Assembly (NCBI GenBank): GCA_041389885.1
Contig: JAWKRB010000012.1
Location: 1-64,000, forward strand
Direction of reading: 5' to 3'
Source: JAWKRB01 sp041389885
Lineage (GTDB): Bacteria; Myxococcota_A; Polyangia; Polyangiales; Ga0077539
Length of the DNA: 64,000 bases
The stretch's first letter is position 1; each line of letters opens with the position of its first letter. Of the stretch, positions 25,359 to 33,540 are shown one piece after another. A program made the translations under genes and the position numbers. The notes below the pieces were generated by a model that saw nothing but the letters and a program-made list of their open reading frames with translations, had not been told where the DNA came from and made no database searches.

Positions 25359-26672
25359 ATGAACGTCGACACGCTCCCGCTCCCGCCCGGCTCCACGGGC
25401 TGGCCCCTGCTCGGCGAGGCCGCGAGCCTCGCCTCCAACCCCTTCTTCTTCATGCGCGACCGCGCCGCCGAGCACGGCGCCGTGACCCGCAGTCGCCTGC
25501 TCTCGAAGGACCTCGCGATCCTCGCCGGCCCCGACGCCGCCGCGGTGTTCCTCGACGAGGAGAACGTGCGCCGCGCGGGGGGGCTGCCGCCGCACGCCGC
25601 CGCGCTCTTCGGCGCCGGGGTGGTGAACCAGATCGACGGCGAGGCCCACCGGGTGCGCAAGCGCCACCTCATGCGCGCGGTCGACCGCGAGGCCCTCGCG
25701 CACTACCTCCCCGAGGTCCGCGCGAAGGTGCGGGGGCGGGTGGCGGCGTGGTCCTCGGCGGGGGAGCTGGGGCTGCAGGAGGAGTGCGTGAAGCTCACCG
25801 TGGACCTCACCACGGCGAACTTCATCGGGCTCCACCACGACGACGAGACCCTGCTCCGCTACGCCCGCGGCTTCAGCGATTTCGGCAAGGCGCTGCTGGG
25901 CCTCCCCCTCGCGCTGCCGGGCACGCCCCTGGCCCGCGCGCGCGCCTTCTCCGCCGAGCTCAGGGCCCTCTTCGCCCGCGAGATCGCGAAGCGCCGCGAG
26001 TCGCCCACCGGCGACGGGATCTCTCGCCTCCTCGCCTCCGAGGTCGACGGCGCGCGCCTCGCCGACGCCGACATCGCGCTGGAGCTGCAGCACCTGCTCT
26101 TCGCGGCCAGCGGGCTCTGGAGCTGGTTCTGCTACGGCGCGAAGGCCCTCGCCGACGACGAGGCCCTCGCCGCGACGCTCCGCGCCGAGGTCGCCGCGCT
26201 CCCCGAAGACCCCTCGGGCAAGGAGCTCCTGGGCGCCGAGACCCTCCACGCCTTCGTGCGCGAGGTGAAGCGCCTGGCGCTGCTCATCCCCATCACCGCC
26301 ATCGGCGTGGCGAGGCGCGATTTCGCCGTGGCGGGGCGGCGCGTGCCCAAGGGGTGGCTGGTGCTCTGGAGCACCTACGCGAGCCACGTGGTGCCCGGCG
26401 TCGCGCCCTACGCCTCGCCCGAGGCCCTCGACCCCTCGCGCTGGGCGCGGGGCGAGGGCGCGGGCGATCACCACTTCGCGCCGCAGGGGCCGGGCGAGGC
26501 GCTCACCAGCCACCGCTGCGCCGGGGTCGAGTACTCCACCCTGGTGCTGCTGCAGTTCTTCACCGAGCTCCTGCGCGCGCCCGCCTTCACGCTGCCCCCG
26601 CAGGACCTCTCGATGGACATGTCGGGCATCCCCGCGAGCTGGCGCGGCGGCCTGCGGGTGCGCTTCAGGTAG
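25359..26672 (+). CDS. Cytochrome P450
   Basis: 437 residues from ATG 25359, GAGGAAGG upstream. The proline-rich start PLPPGSTGWPLLGEA fits P450s of the CYP120/CYP26-like type. The K-helix ExxR motif is EVKR (in FVREVKRLAL) and the haem-ligand region is FAPQGPGEALTSHRCAGVEYS, with the cysteine in HRCAG. The I-helix region (LLFAASGLWSWFCYGAKAL) lacks the usual acid-alcohol Thr pair, which hints at altered oxygen activation or peroxygenase-type chemistry. No ferredoxin partner is nearby. It is convergent with a fatty-acid hydroxylase, overlapping by 8 bp. The substrate is unknown; a lipid is a guess. Confidence 0.9.
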   Translation: MNVDTLPLPPGSTGWPLLGEAASLASNPFFFMRDRAAEHGAVTRSRLLSKDLAILAGPDAAAVFLDEENVRRAGGLPPHAAALFGAGVVNQIDGEAHRVRKRHLMRAVDREALAHYLPEVRAKVRGRVAAWSSAGELGLQEECVKLTVDLTTANFIGLHHDDETLLRYARGFSDFGKALLGLPLALPGTPLARARAFSAELRALFAREIAKRRESPTGDGISRLLASEVDGARLADADIALELQHLLFAASGLWSWFCYGAKALADDEALAATLRAEVAALPEDPSGKELLGAETLHAFVREVKRLALLIPITAIGVARRDFAVAGRRVPKGWLVLWSTYASHVVPGVAPYASPEALDPSRWARGEGAGDHHFAPQGPGEALTSHRCAGVEYSTLVLLQFFTELLRAPAFTLPPQDLSMDMSGIPASWRGGLRVRFR

Positions 26673-27450
26673 CGCGGGGATCCATCGGGCGAAGGGCCTG
26701 CCCGAGGGGGTTCTTGGGGTAGCGCTCGACGCCCTCGAAGCCTAGCCGCGCCGGGGGATGGTCGGGGACGTACGCCGTGCCGAAGAGCCAGTCCCACACC
26801 GCGAGGTTGATGCCGAAGTTGCGATCGGGGGGTCCCGCGTCGGGGTGCACGTGGTGCCAGATGTGCATCTCGGGGCTGTTGATCAGGTAGCGCAGCGGGC
26901 CGATGCGCACGCGCAGGTTGGCGTGGTTGAAATGCCCGATGGCGGTGCCCACGACGGCGAGCGCGAAGAGGACCTCTCCGCGAAAGCCCAGCACCGCGAG
27001 GGGCACGTAGAGCAGCCCGTCGTAGATCAGCGCCTCGGCGAAGTGAAAGCGCATGCTCCCGAGCCAGTCCATGCGCTCGATGGAGTGGTGCACCTGGTGG
27101 AACCTCCAGAGCGCCGGCACCCGGTGCAGGAGGTTGTGAATCAGCCACTTCAGCAGGTCGATGAGCACGAAGGCGAGGGCGAACTGCGCGAGGGGCGAGA
27201 GGCCCTCGGCGACCCGCGCGTGGAGCGTCGACGCGAGGCCCAGGCTCGCCGCGGCGCGCTCGACGGCGCGGACGGCGGGGACGGTGATGACCGCGAGGGT
27301 CAGCCCGAGGAAGTGTCCGTTGAACACGACGTAGAACGCGTCGGTGAGCACGCCGGGGCGGAGCGCGCCGGGGTCGGGGCGCCGGGGCGCGAGGCGCTCG
27401 AGGACGACGAACGCCGCGGAGATCGCGGCCAGCCAGAGGGCGTAGGACAT
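26665..27450 (-). CDS. Sterol desaturase/fatty acid hydroxylase family protein
   Basis: 261 residues with four or so membrane segments and the di-iron His clusters of the family: HNLLH, FHQVHHS, and MHIWHHVH, with a further GHFNHAN. The last third is soluble (NFGINLAVWDWLFGTAYVP), which is the usual C-terminal motif of this family. It is predicted to be a membrane-bound hydroxylase or desaturase of lipids. It follows a small membrane-protein gene with a 4-bp gap, so the two are probably co-transcribed. Confidence 0.92.
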   Translation of the reverse strand: MSYALWLAAISAAFVVLERLAPRRPDPGALRPGVLTDAFYVVFNGHFLGLTLAVITVPAVRAVERAAASLGLASTLHARVAEGLSPLAQFALAFVLIDLLKWLIHNLLHRVPALWRFHQVHHSIERMDWLGSMRFHFAEALIYDGLLYVPLAVLGFRGEVLFALAVVGTAIGHFNHANLRVRIGPLRYLINSPEMHIWHHVHPDAGPPDRNFGINLAVWDWLFGTAYVPDHPPARLGFEGVERYPKNPLGQALRPMDPRAT

Positions 27451-27454
27451 GGGA

Positions 27455-27733
27455 TCACCCCTGGGGTTCGGGGCGCAGGGCCGTGCGGGCGGTGCGCAGC
27501 AGGGCGTAGACGAGGAGCGCCCACGGGGCGCCGTGCATCACGAGGTCGAAGACGTCGATGGGCTGCGTGAGGGTGCCGCGGGCGATGTTCTGGAGCTGCT
27601 TGTAGATGTGCGGGTGCGGGGTGAAGGGGGCGAGGCCGAGGGTGAGCGAGCCGATGAGTCCGTAGGAGAGCGCGTCGCGGTGCTGCTGCGCGGCCGCGCG
27701 CCAGCGCGAGCCTTCGGGCGTGGGAGGGGTCAT
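27455..27733 (-). CDS. Small membrane protein
   Basis: 92 residues from the in-frame ATG at 27733; the longer frame has no convincing upstream start. It contains two probable membrane segments (SYGLIGSLTLGLAPF and VMHGAPWALLVYALL) around a conserved-looking HPHIYKQLQNIARG loop. Similar short proteins with LTLGLAPFxPxPH occur widely in proteobacteria and are of unknown function. It sits directly upstream of the hydroxylase gene. Confidence 0.7.
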   Translation of the reverse strand: MTPPTPEGSRWRAAAQQHRDALSYGLIGSLTLGLAPFTPHPHIYKQLQNIARGTLTQPIDVFDLVMHGAPWALLVYALLRTARTALRPEPQG

Positions 27734-27883
27734 CTCGGGTCTCGGCTCAGGGACGGGGGTGTGCGTCGGCCCTTCGGGAGATGGGAGCCAGGGGGGCGGT
27801 GAAAGGGTGCGGGGGGCGTTGGGCGGGTGCGAGGCGCGCCCGGCGCTTCCAACGCGCGGCGGGGGTGTGCTAGCGCCCTGGGC

Positions 27884-28963
27884 ATGACCACGCATCGCAT
27901 CGCCGTGATCGCCGGAGACGGCATCGGGAAGGAGGTCATTCCCGAGGCCCTGGCGCTCCTCCAGCTCGTCGCCGACCGCAGGGGGCTCGCGCTGGACCTA
28001 TGGTCCCTCGACCTCGGCGCCGACCGCTTTCTCCGCGACGGGACCACCCTGCCCCGCGAGGTCTTCGAGGAGGTGCGCGACACCTGCGACGCGGTGCTCC
28101 TCGGCGCGATGGGCGACCCCCGGGTGCCCTCCAACGACCACGCGCGGGACATCCTCTTCGGGTTTCGCTTCGGCCTCGACCTCTACGCCAACGTGCGCCC
28201 CGTGCGCTGCCTCGCCGACCGCCTGTCGCCGCTGAAGTCCCACGGCGCCAAGGACATCGACTTCGTGGTCTTTCGCGAGAACACCGAGGGCGTCTACGTG
28301 AACGTGGGCGGCCAGGTGCGCCGCGGCACCCCCGACGAGATCGCGATCAACGAGGACATCAACACCCGCAGGGGCGTCGAGCGGGTGATCCGCGCGGCCT
28401 TCGAGCACGCGCGCGCGAACGGCAAGACGCGGGTGCACATGGCCGACAAGTCCAACGCGATGAAGCACGCCCACGAGCTGTGGCTGCGCACCTTTCGCGA
28501 GGTCGCGAAGGAGTACCCCGGCGTCGAGGCCGTGCACGTCTACGTCGACGCGCTGTGCCTGTACATGGTGCAGGACCCGTCGCGCATGCAGGTCATCGTG
28601 ACGAACAACCTCTTCGGAGACATCGTGACCGACCTGGGCGCGGCGCTGCAGGGCGGCCTCGGCATGGCCGGGAGCATGAACGCGCACCCCGGCAAGCGCT
28701 GCGCGCTCTTCGAGCCGGTGCACGGCAGCGCCCCCGACATCGTGGGCAAGGACCTCGCGAACCCCTTCGCCTCGGCGCTCACCGTGGGGATGCTCCTGAC
28801 GCACCTCGGGCACCCCGAGCTCGAGGCGCTCATCGAGGCGTGCGTGCGCGCGTGCATCGACGAACGCGCGTGCACGCGGGACGTCGGCGGCGAGCTCGGC
28901 ACCCGCGCGGCGGCCGCGGCCCTGCGCGAGCGCGTCGCGTCGCGGCTCTCGCAGGGCGCCTGA
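27884..28963 (+). CDS. Isocitrate/isopropylmalate dehydrogenase family enzyme
   Basis: 359 residues from ATG 27884. NAD(P)-dependent beta-decarboxylating dehydrogenase: AVIAGDGIGKEV at the start, FRFGLDLYANVRPVRCL (substrate Arg residues), DFVVFRENTEGVYVNVGG, RVHMADKSNAMKHAHELW (catalytic Lys), VYVDALCLYMVQDP (catalytic and metal Asp), NNLFGDIVTDLGAAL and FEPVHGSAPDIVGKDLANPF (coenzyme loop). The NTEGVY form and loop sequence fit 3-isopropylmalate or related tartrate/isocitrate-type enzymes. No leuCD or other leucine gene is adjacent, so the exact substrate stays open. Confidence 0.92.
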   Translation: MTTHRIAVIAGDGIGKEVIPEALALLQLVADRRGLALDLWSLDLGADRFLRDGTTLPREVFEEVRDTCDAVLLGAMGDPRVPSNDHARDILFGFRFGLDLYANVRPVRCLADRLSPLKSHGAKDIDFVVFRENTEGVYVNVGGQVRRGTPDEIAINEDINTRRGVERVIRAAFEHARANGKTRVHMADKSNAMKHAHELWLRTFREVAKEYPGVEAVHVYVDALCLYMVQDPSRMQVIVTNNLFGDIVTDLGAALQGGLGMAGSMNAHPGKRCALFEPVHGSAPDIVGKDLANPFASALTVGMLLTHLGHPELEALIEACVRACIDERACTRDVGGELGTRAAAAALRERVASRLSQGA

Positions 28964-29028
28964 GCGCGCGGGTGGGACGTCTCGTCCTCCGGTGACATCT
29001 CGGGGCGAACGACGCTAGATTGCGCGCC

Positions 29029-30018
29029 GTGCGCAAGGTCCTCGCAGCGGCTGTGGTGTTGGCATCGGCGTGCGCCCTTGAGCATCCGGTCGCGGGCTTC
29101 GACTCCGGCGCGAGCGCCGATCAGGCGGCGGTCGACGCGCCGGCGGTCGACGACCTCGTCGACGCAGAGAAGGCCCCCGACGCCCCCGACGTGATCGAGC
29201 CCGTCGACGCCCAGGCCGACCCCGACGTGCTCGACGCCGCGCTCCCCGACGTGGTCGAGCCGCCCGACGCCGTCGAGCCGCCCGATGCCGTCGAGCCGCC
29301 CGACGCCGTCGAGCCGCCTGACGCCGTCGACGTGCCGACGCTCCCTGACGTCGTCGACGTGCCGACGCTCCCTGACGTCGTCGACGTGCCGGTGCTCCCC
29401 GACGTCGTCGACGTGCCGGTGCTCCCCGACGTCGTCGACGTGCCGGTGCTCCCCGACGTCGTCGACGTGCCGGTGCTCCCTGACGTGCCGCGGGTCACGA
29501 CGTACTCGCTGACGCCGGGCGACACGCAGACCACCGCGCGCAACGGCAGCAACAACGGCGACGACACCACGCTGCGCTGCAACGCCGACGAGGTGCTGGT
29601 GGGTCTCTCGATTCAGCACAGCACCTACGTCAACGGCTTCGCCTCGCGGTGCGCGGTGCTCCGCACCGACGGCACCCTGGGGAGCGTGCGGCAGACCAGC
29701 TACCAGGGCGGGAGCTTCGGCGACCGCTCGAACGACGACTGCCCCTCCGGCAGCGTCGTCGTGGGGCTCACCGGGCGCTCGGGGGGCATCGTCGACCGGG
29801 TGGCCGTGCAGTGCTCGACCCTCACCGCGTGGCTGCCCGGACGCATGGTCACCGCGACGCTGCCCAACCGCGGCGGCGGCGGCGGGAGCGATTTCACCGC
29901 CCAGTGCCCCGCGGGATACGTCGGCCTCGGCGTGGAGTTCGACCGGGTGTTCTACCTCGCCGGCACCCGCGCCTCGCGGCTGCGCCTCGCCTGCGTGCGC
30001 GTGACCCGTCAGCCGTAG
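29029..30018 (+). CDS. Repeat-rich surface lipoprotein
   Basis: 329 residues from GTG 29029, which yields the lipoprotein signal MRKVLAAAVVLASAC. A 130-residue Asp/Pro/Val stalk follows, with four VEPPDA units and six VDVPTLPDV or VDVPVLPDV units. The C-terminal 170 residues form a globular, disulphide-capable domain made of about three similar segments (CNADEVLVGLSIQ, CPSGSVVVGLTGRSGGIVDR, CPAGYVGLGVEFDR), each with the Cys..V.G pattern of a beta-prism or jacalin-like repeat. The layout is lipid anchor, rigid stalk, then a head exposed at the surface. The ligand is unknown. It overlaps the convergent SDR gene by 10 bp. Confidence 0.75.
   Translation: MRKVLAAAVVLASACALEHPVAGFDSGASADQAAVDAPAVDDLVDAEKAPDAPDVIEPVDAQADPDVLDAALPDVVEPPDAVEPPDAVEPPDAVEPPDAVDVPTLPDVVDVPTLPDVVDVPVLPDVVDVPVLPDVVDVPVLPDVVDVPVLPDVPRVTTYSLTPGDTQTTARNGSNNGDDTTLRCNADEVLVGLSIQHSTYVNGFASRCAVLRTDGTLGSVRQTSYQGGSFGDRSNDDCPSGSVVVGLTGRSGGIVDRVAVQCSTLTAWLPGRMVTATLPNRGGGGGSDFTAQCPAGYVGLGVEFDRVFYLAGTRASRLRLACVRVTRQP
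29254..29487 (+). repeat. Coding tandem repeats (4 x 18 bp, then 6 x 27 bp)
   Basis: Four 18-bp units (29254-29325) encode VEPPDA and six 27-bp units (29326-29487) encode VDVP(T/V)LPDV. Units within each block are nearly identical in DNA, so copy number is likely to vary between strains and to be error-prone in assemblies. Confidence 0.9.
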
Positions 30019-31025
30019 CGCGCGCGCACGGCGGGCACGAGGTACTCCGAGAAGGCGGCGTCGGCGTCGAAGAGCGGGCTCCATCCCCAGTCGGCGCGGG
30101 CGGCGCCGTCGTCGACGTCTTCGGGCCACGAGTCGACGATGCGCGCGCGGGCGGGCACCGGCGCGTACGACACCTCGGCGCGGGGGAAGGCGGCGCGCAC
30201 CCTGTCTTCGATCTCCTTGGCAGACAGGGAGATCGCGCCGATGTTGTAGGCCACGCGGGTGAGCGCCTCGGGGTCGGCGTCGAGGAGCATGAGCATCGCG
30301 CGGATCGCGTCGGGCATCGCCATGAAGGGGATGCGCGCGTCGGGGCCGACGAAGCACTCATACGCGACGCCCTTCGCGGCGGCGTGGAGCATCTCGGGGC
30401 CGAAGTCGCTGGTGCCGCCGCTGGGCACGGTCTCGGCGGAGATCAGCCCGGGGAAGCGCAGCGCGCGAAAGTCGACCCGCGGGCCCGAGGCGGCGTCGGC
30501 GGAGCGGTAGTGCCGGGTGAAGTACCGCCCGAGGTGCTCGCAGTAGAGCTTGTTGCAGCCGTACATGGTGATGGGCTCGCAGCACTGGTCCTCGCGCACC
30601 CTGCCGACGCGCGCCTTCTCGTCGAGGTCGCTCATCCCGTACACGGCGATGGACGAGGGGAAGATGAAGCGCACCGGCTCGCCCCGCCGCTGGGTCTCTT
30701 GGTGGGCCATGCGCAGCAGGTGGAGCGTGCCGTCGACGTTGATCTGGTGCGCGAGCTCGGGGTCGCGCTCGCCGCGCGACGAGAGCAGCGCCGCGAGGTG
30801 AAACACCGCGCCGACCTCGTGGTGCGCGGCGATCTGGTCGAGGAGGTGTCGGTCGAGGATGTTCCCGGTGTAGGCCTCGGCGCAGAAGTCGCGCACGCGC
30901 TCGGGCACCGCGGTGAGGTCGAGGACCACGATGGCGTACCGACCGTCTGCGTGGAGGCGCTCGATGAGGGAGCGGCCGATCTCGCCGTTGGCGCCGGTGA
31001 TCAGAGCGACGGGCTTTGTGCTCAT
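30009..31025 (-). CDS. NAD-dependent epimerase/L-threonine 3-dehydrogenase-like extended SDR
   Basis: 338 residues. Rossmann motif ALITGANGEIGRSLIERL, VFHLAALLSSRGERDPELAH, catalytic Ser region FIFPSSIAVYG and the YxxxK pair in TMYGCNKLYCEHLGRYF. The stretch FRALRFPGLISAETVPSGGTSDFGPEMLHAA is characteristic of SDR-type L-threonine dehydrogenases, which oxidise threonine to 2-amino-3-ketobutyrate. UDP-sugar epimerase is the alternative. No kbl (glycine C-acetyltransferase) gene is adjacent. The palindromic element lies just upstream. Confidence 0.88.
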   Translation of the reverse strand: MSTKPVALITGANGEIGRSLIERLHADGRYAIVVLDLTAVPERVRDFCAEAYTGNILDRHLLDQIAAHHEVGAVFHLAALLSSRGERDPELAHQINVDGTLHLLRMAHQETQRRGEPVRFIFPSSIAVYGMSDLDEKARVGRVREDQCCEPITMYGCNKLYCEHLGRYFTRHYRSADAASGPRVDFRALRFPGLISAETVPSGGTSDFGPEMLHAAAKGVAYECFVGPDARIPFMAMPDAIRAMLMLLDADPEALTRVAYNIGAISLSAKEIEDRVRAAFPRAEVSYAPVPARARIVDSWPEDVDDGAARADWGWSPLFDADAAFSEYLVPAVRARYG

Positions 31026-31058
31026 GGCGAGGTCGAGGCTAGTACAGGCCGGCGCGGG

Positions 31059-31633
31059 CTAGTACCTTTCCACAGGGGATTTGAAAGGTTGAGGTGAACC
31101 CACGCCGCGTGCCCTCACCGCGCCACCGCGCGCCCTCTCCCGCCTCGGGCTGCGTTCGACACACAAGTTAGGAATCCGCTTGAAAGCAAGCGTGATGCAC
31201 CTCTGGTCGGTCCGCGCCGTCCCTCGTCCCTTCGACCCAGCGCGGGGCCCCTCCACCCCCGCCCCCTCCTCCATGGGCTTCGCCGATGGAGGAGGGGCTG
31301 CATCCTTCGGGAAGATGCTCCGCGTCGAACTGCCCTTGGGATGAGTCACATGGCCTGAGACCGCGCGGATGTGTCTGCCATCCCTTGTGTCTCAGCCCCT
31401 CCTCCATCGGCGAAGCCCATGGAGGAGGGGGCGGGGGTGGAGGGGACCCGCGCTGGGTCGAAGGGACGAGGGGCGGCGCGGACCGACCAGAGGCGCATCA
31501 CGCTTGTGTTCAAGCGGATTCCTGACTTGTGTGTCGAACGCAGCCCGAGGCGGGAGAAGGGCTGCGCGGCAGCGCGGGATGTGGGTGCGTCGGTCGCGTT
31601 GAACCCTTCAAATCCCCTGTGGAGAGGGACTAG
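31059..31633. mobile_element. Palindromic MITE-like element with CTAG ends
   Basis: Two arms of about 240 bp (31059-31300 and 31393-31633) are inverted copies of each other at roughly 90% identity, around a 92-bp unique centre. The termini read CTAGTACCTTTCCACAGGGG and, from the other end, CTAGTCCCTCTCCACAGGGG, so a CTAG target duplication or palindromic end is likely. Each arm also carries its own hairpin (CCTCCTCCAT, 11-base loop, ATGGAGGAGG). No transposase frame is present. The right CTAG supplies the stop codon of the kinase gene. A lone right end recurs at 41545-41577. It fills the whole gap between the SDR and kinase genes. Confidence 0.75.
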
Positions 31634-33540
31634 GCGAAGAGCTTCGAGAACTCCCGTCCGAATTCGAGGGGGTGCGGGCGGTGCGCGGGGTCGCGCGACA
31701 CCGCCGCCTTCAGCAGCCGGGTGAGCCCGCTGGGAAAGCCCTGGAGCCGCGACTCGTCCTCGAGGGGGTCGCGCTGCATGTGCGAGAGGATCCGCTCGCG
31801 CATGCCCGACACCTCGTCGAAGAAGGTGCGCCCGGTGAGCACGTTGTAGATCGTCCCGGCGAGGGCATACACGTCGGCGCGGCCGTCGAGCTCGATGGGG
31901 TCGAGCACCTGCTCCGGCGCGATGTACCCCGGCGTGCCCGCGACGAAGCGGCCGACCGCCGCCTCGCTCACCCGCATCGCGCGCACCATGCCGAAATCGA
32001 TCACCACCGTCGACAGCGGCGGCGTGCGCGAGGGGTCGCGGTGCTTCTCGGGGTCGAAGGTCTCGCCCCCCGCGAGGGGCAGCCGGAGCCAGAGGTTCGC
32101 GGGCTTGATGTCGCGGTGCACCAGCCCCGCCTGGTGCAGCGCCGCGAGGCCCGCGCACACCTCGGGCACGATGCTGCGGAGCTCGTAGAGGCTCATCAGC
32201 CGCGCGCCCGCGTAGGCCTTGAGGTCGGCGCCGATGAGGTACTCGAGCACGAGGAAGGGCATGCCGTCGGCGACGCCGCGGTCGATGATGTTCGCGACGT
32301 GCGGGTGGTAGAGCCCCGCGAGCGCCCGCGCCTCGTCGACGAACGACGCGAGGATCGCCTCGCGCTCCTTGTCGTTCGCCCCGGTCAGCGCGTCGGCCTT
32401 GGGCACCTTCAGCACGAAGTACCGCTCCGCGCCGGGCTTGCGCACGAGCCACACGGTGCCCACGCCGCCGTGCCCCAGCGGGCGCAGCAGCTCGTAGCCC
32501 TCGATGATCTTCGGCCCCTCGCGCTTGGGCGGCGGAGGCGGCGGGGGCGTGCGCCGCACCGCGGCGGTCACCGCGGCCTCGATGAGCCCCGAGGTCACCG
32601 GACCCAACGACCCGAACCACACCCCCAGCGTCGAGAGGTCGCGCTGGCGAATCGCCCGCGACACCAGCGCCGTCACGCGCGGCGCCTTCTCGCTGCTGTA
32701 CGCCTTGCGGCTGTGGAGCCCGTTCACCGGGTCTTCGAGGGCGGCCTGGAGCCGCTCGGCGGCGATCACCAGCTTGAGGCACATCGCCTCGAGGTTGGGC
32801 TTCGCCCCCGACGCGCCCGAGAAGCCCGCGAGGGCGTCGGCCAGGTCGGCGAGGCCCGCGGCGACCTCGGTGTCGCCCGCGTGCAGCGCCTTGAGCGCGC
32901 CCTGCACGGTCTCGCGCCAGCCGCCCTCCCAGGCCGGGTGGCGGTGGGGCTCGGCGGTGAGCCCGTCGTTCGACAGCGTGAGCCGCACGCCCTCGACCCA
33001 CACCGCCGCGCGAATCACCTCGGCCTGGTCACAGCAGAAATCCAGGGCGCCGGGGGCGATCATGGGCAGCGCGCTCGCGAGCTGCTGGAGCATCGCGGGG
33101 CGGTCGATGACCAGCGCCCACCAGGCCGCGAAGGGCCCGAGCCACTGGAGGTCGTCGATCTCGCCCAGGGCCGTGCCGCGGGTGGTGTCGACGAGGCGCC
33201 AGAGCAGCGCGCTCATGGCGTTGCGCAGGGGCGCGGGGAGGTCGCGGGTGCCGTCGGCGAGGCCGTCGACCTTGCGGAGCCAGAGGCAGGTGTCGTGCGC
33301 CACCGGGCCGCGCCGGGGGCCCAGGGCGGGCTCCTCGCCGCACGCGTCGAGGGCGTAGCTCCCCACGCGCAGCGCCAGGACCTCCAGGGCCAGCTCGGTC
33401 TCGGGCTCCCGCGCGCTCCCGCGGCGGCGCGAGGCCACGGCGTCGAGAAAGACCTCGGGGGCGTTGGCGATCTCTTCCCAGGTGTCGCGCAGGTCGGGCT
33501 CGGGCCCGGGTGAGCCCGCGGGCGCCGAGGCGAGCAGGGG
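31630..33540 (-). CDS. Ser/Thr protein kinase, C-terminal portion of a frameshifted gene
   Basis: This is the intact-frame C-terminal part (about 635 codons). Its first 320 residues are helical (from DLRDTWEEIANAPEVFLDAV), followed by a P7 linker (RRTPPPPPPPKREGPKI), then a Hanks-type kinase domain: YELLRPLGHGGVGTVWLV (Gly loop), YFVLKVP (Lys), LVHRDIKPANLWL (HRD), VVIDFGMVRAM (DFG), GTPGYIAPEQ (APE), DVYALAGTIYNVLTGRTFF. All catalytic residues are present. The ORF runs open to 33822, but upstream of about 33540 the sensible coding moves into another frame, so the real gene continues to 34957. Its TAG stop lies inside the palindromic element. Confidence 0.8.
   Translation of the reverse strand, partial: PLLASAPAGSPGPEPDLRDTWEEIANAPEVFLDAVASRRRGSAREPETELALEVLALRVGSYALDACGEEPALGPRRGPVAHDTCLWLRKVDGLADGTRDLPAPLRNAMSALLWRLVDTTRGTALGEIDDLQWLGPFAAWWALVIDRPAMLQQLASALPMIAPGALDFCCDQAEVIRAAVWVEGVRLTLSNDGLTAEPHRHPAWEGGWRETVQGALKALHAGDTEVAAGLADLADALAGFSGASGAKPNLEAMCLKLVIAAERLQAALEDPVNGLHSRKAYSSEKAPRVTALVSRAIRQRDLSTLGVWFGSLGPVTSGLIEAAVTAAVRRTPPPPPPPKREGPKIIEGYELLRPLGHGGVGTVWLVRKPGAERYFVLKVPKADALTGANDKEREAILASFVDEARALAGLYHPHVANIIDRGVADGMPFLVLEYLIGADLKAYAGARLMSLYELRSIVPEVCAGLAALHQAGLVHRDIKPANLWLRLPLAGGETFDPEKHRDPSRTPPLSTVVIDFGMVRAMRVSEAAVGRFVAGTPGYIAPEQVLDPIELDGRADVYALAGTIYNVLTGRTFFDEVSGMRERILSHMQRDPLEDESRLQGFPSGLTRLLKAAVSRDPAHRPHPLEFGREFSKLFA

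Noticed and set aside
29254..29487. Regularly spaced repeats resembling a CRISPR array
   Set aside because: The units are contiguous, in frame and have no spacers; they encode a protein stalk and no cas genes are nearby.
28540..30357. A 605-codon minus-strand open frame across the dehydrogenase and the repeat-rich lipoprotein
   Set aside because: It is antisense to two good genes and its RHVDDV-type repeats are only the reverse reading of the coding tandem units.
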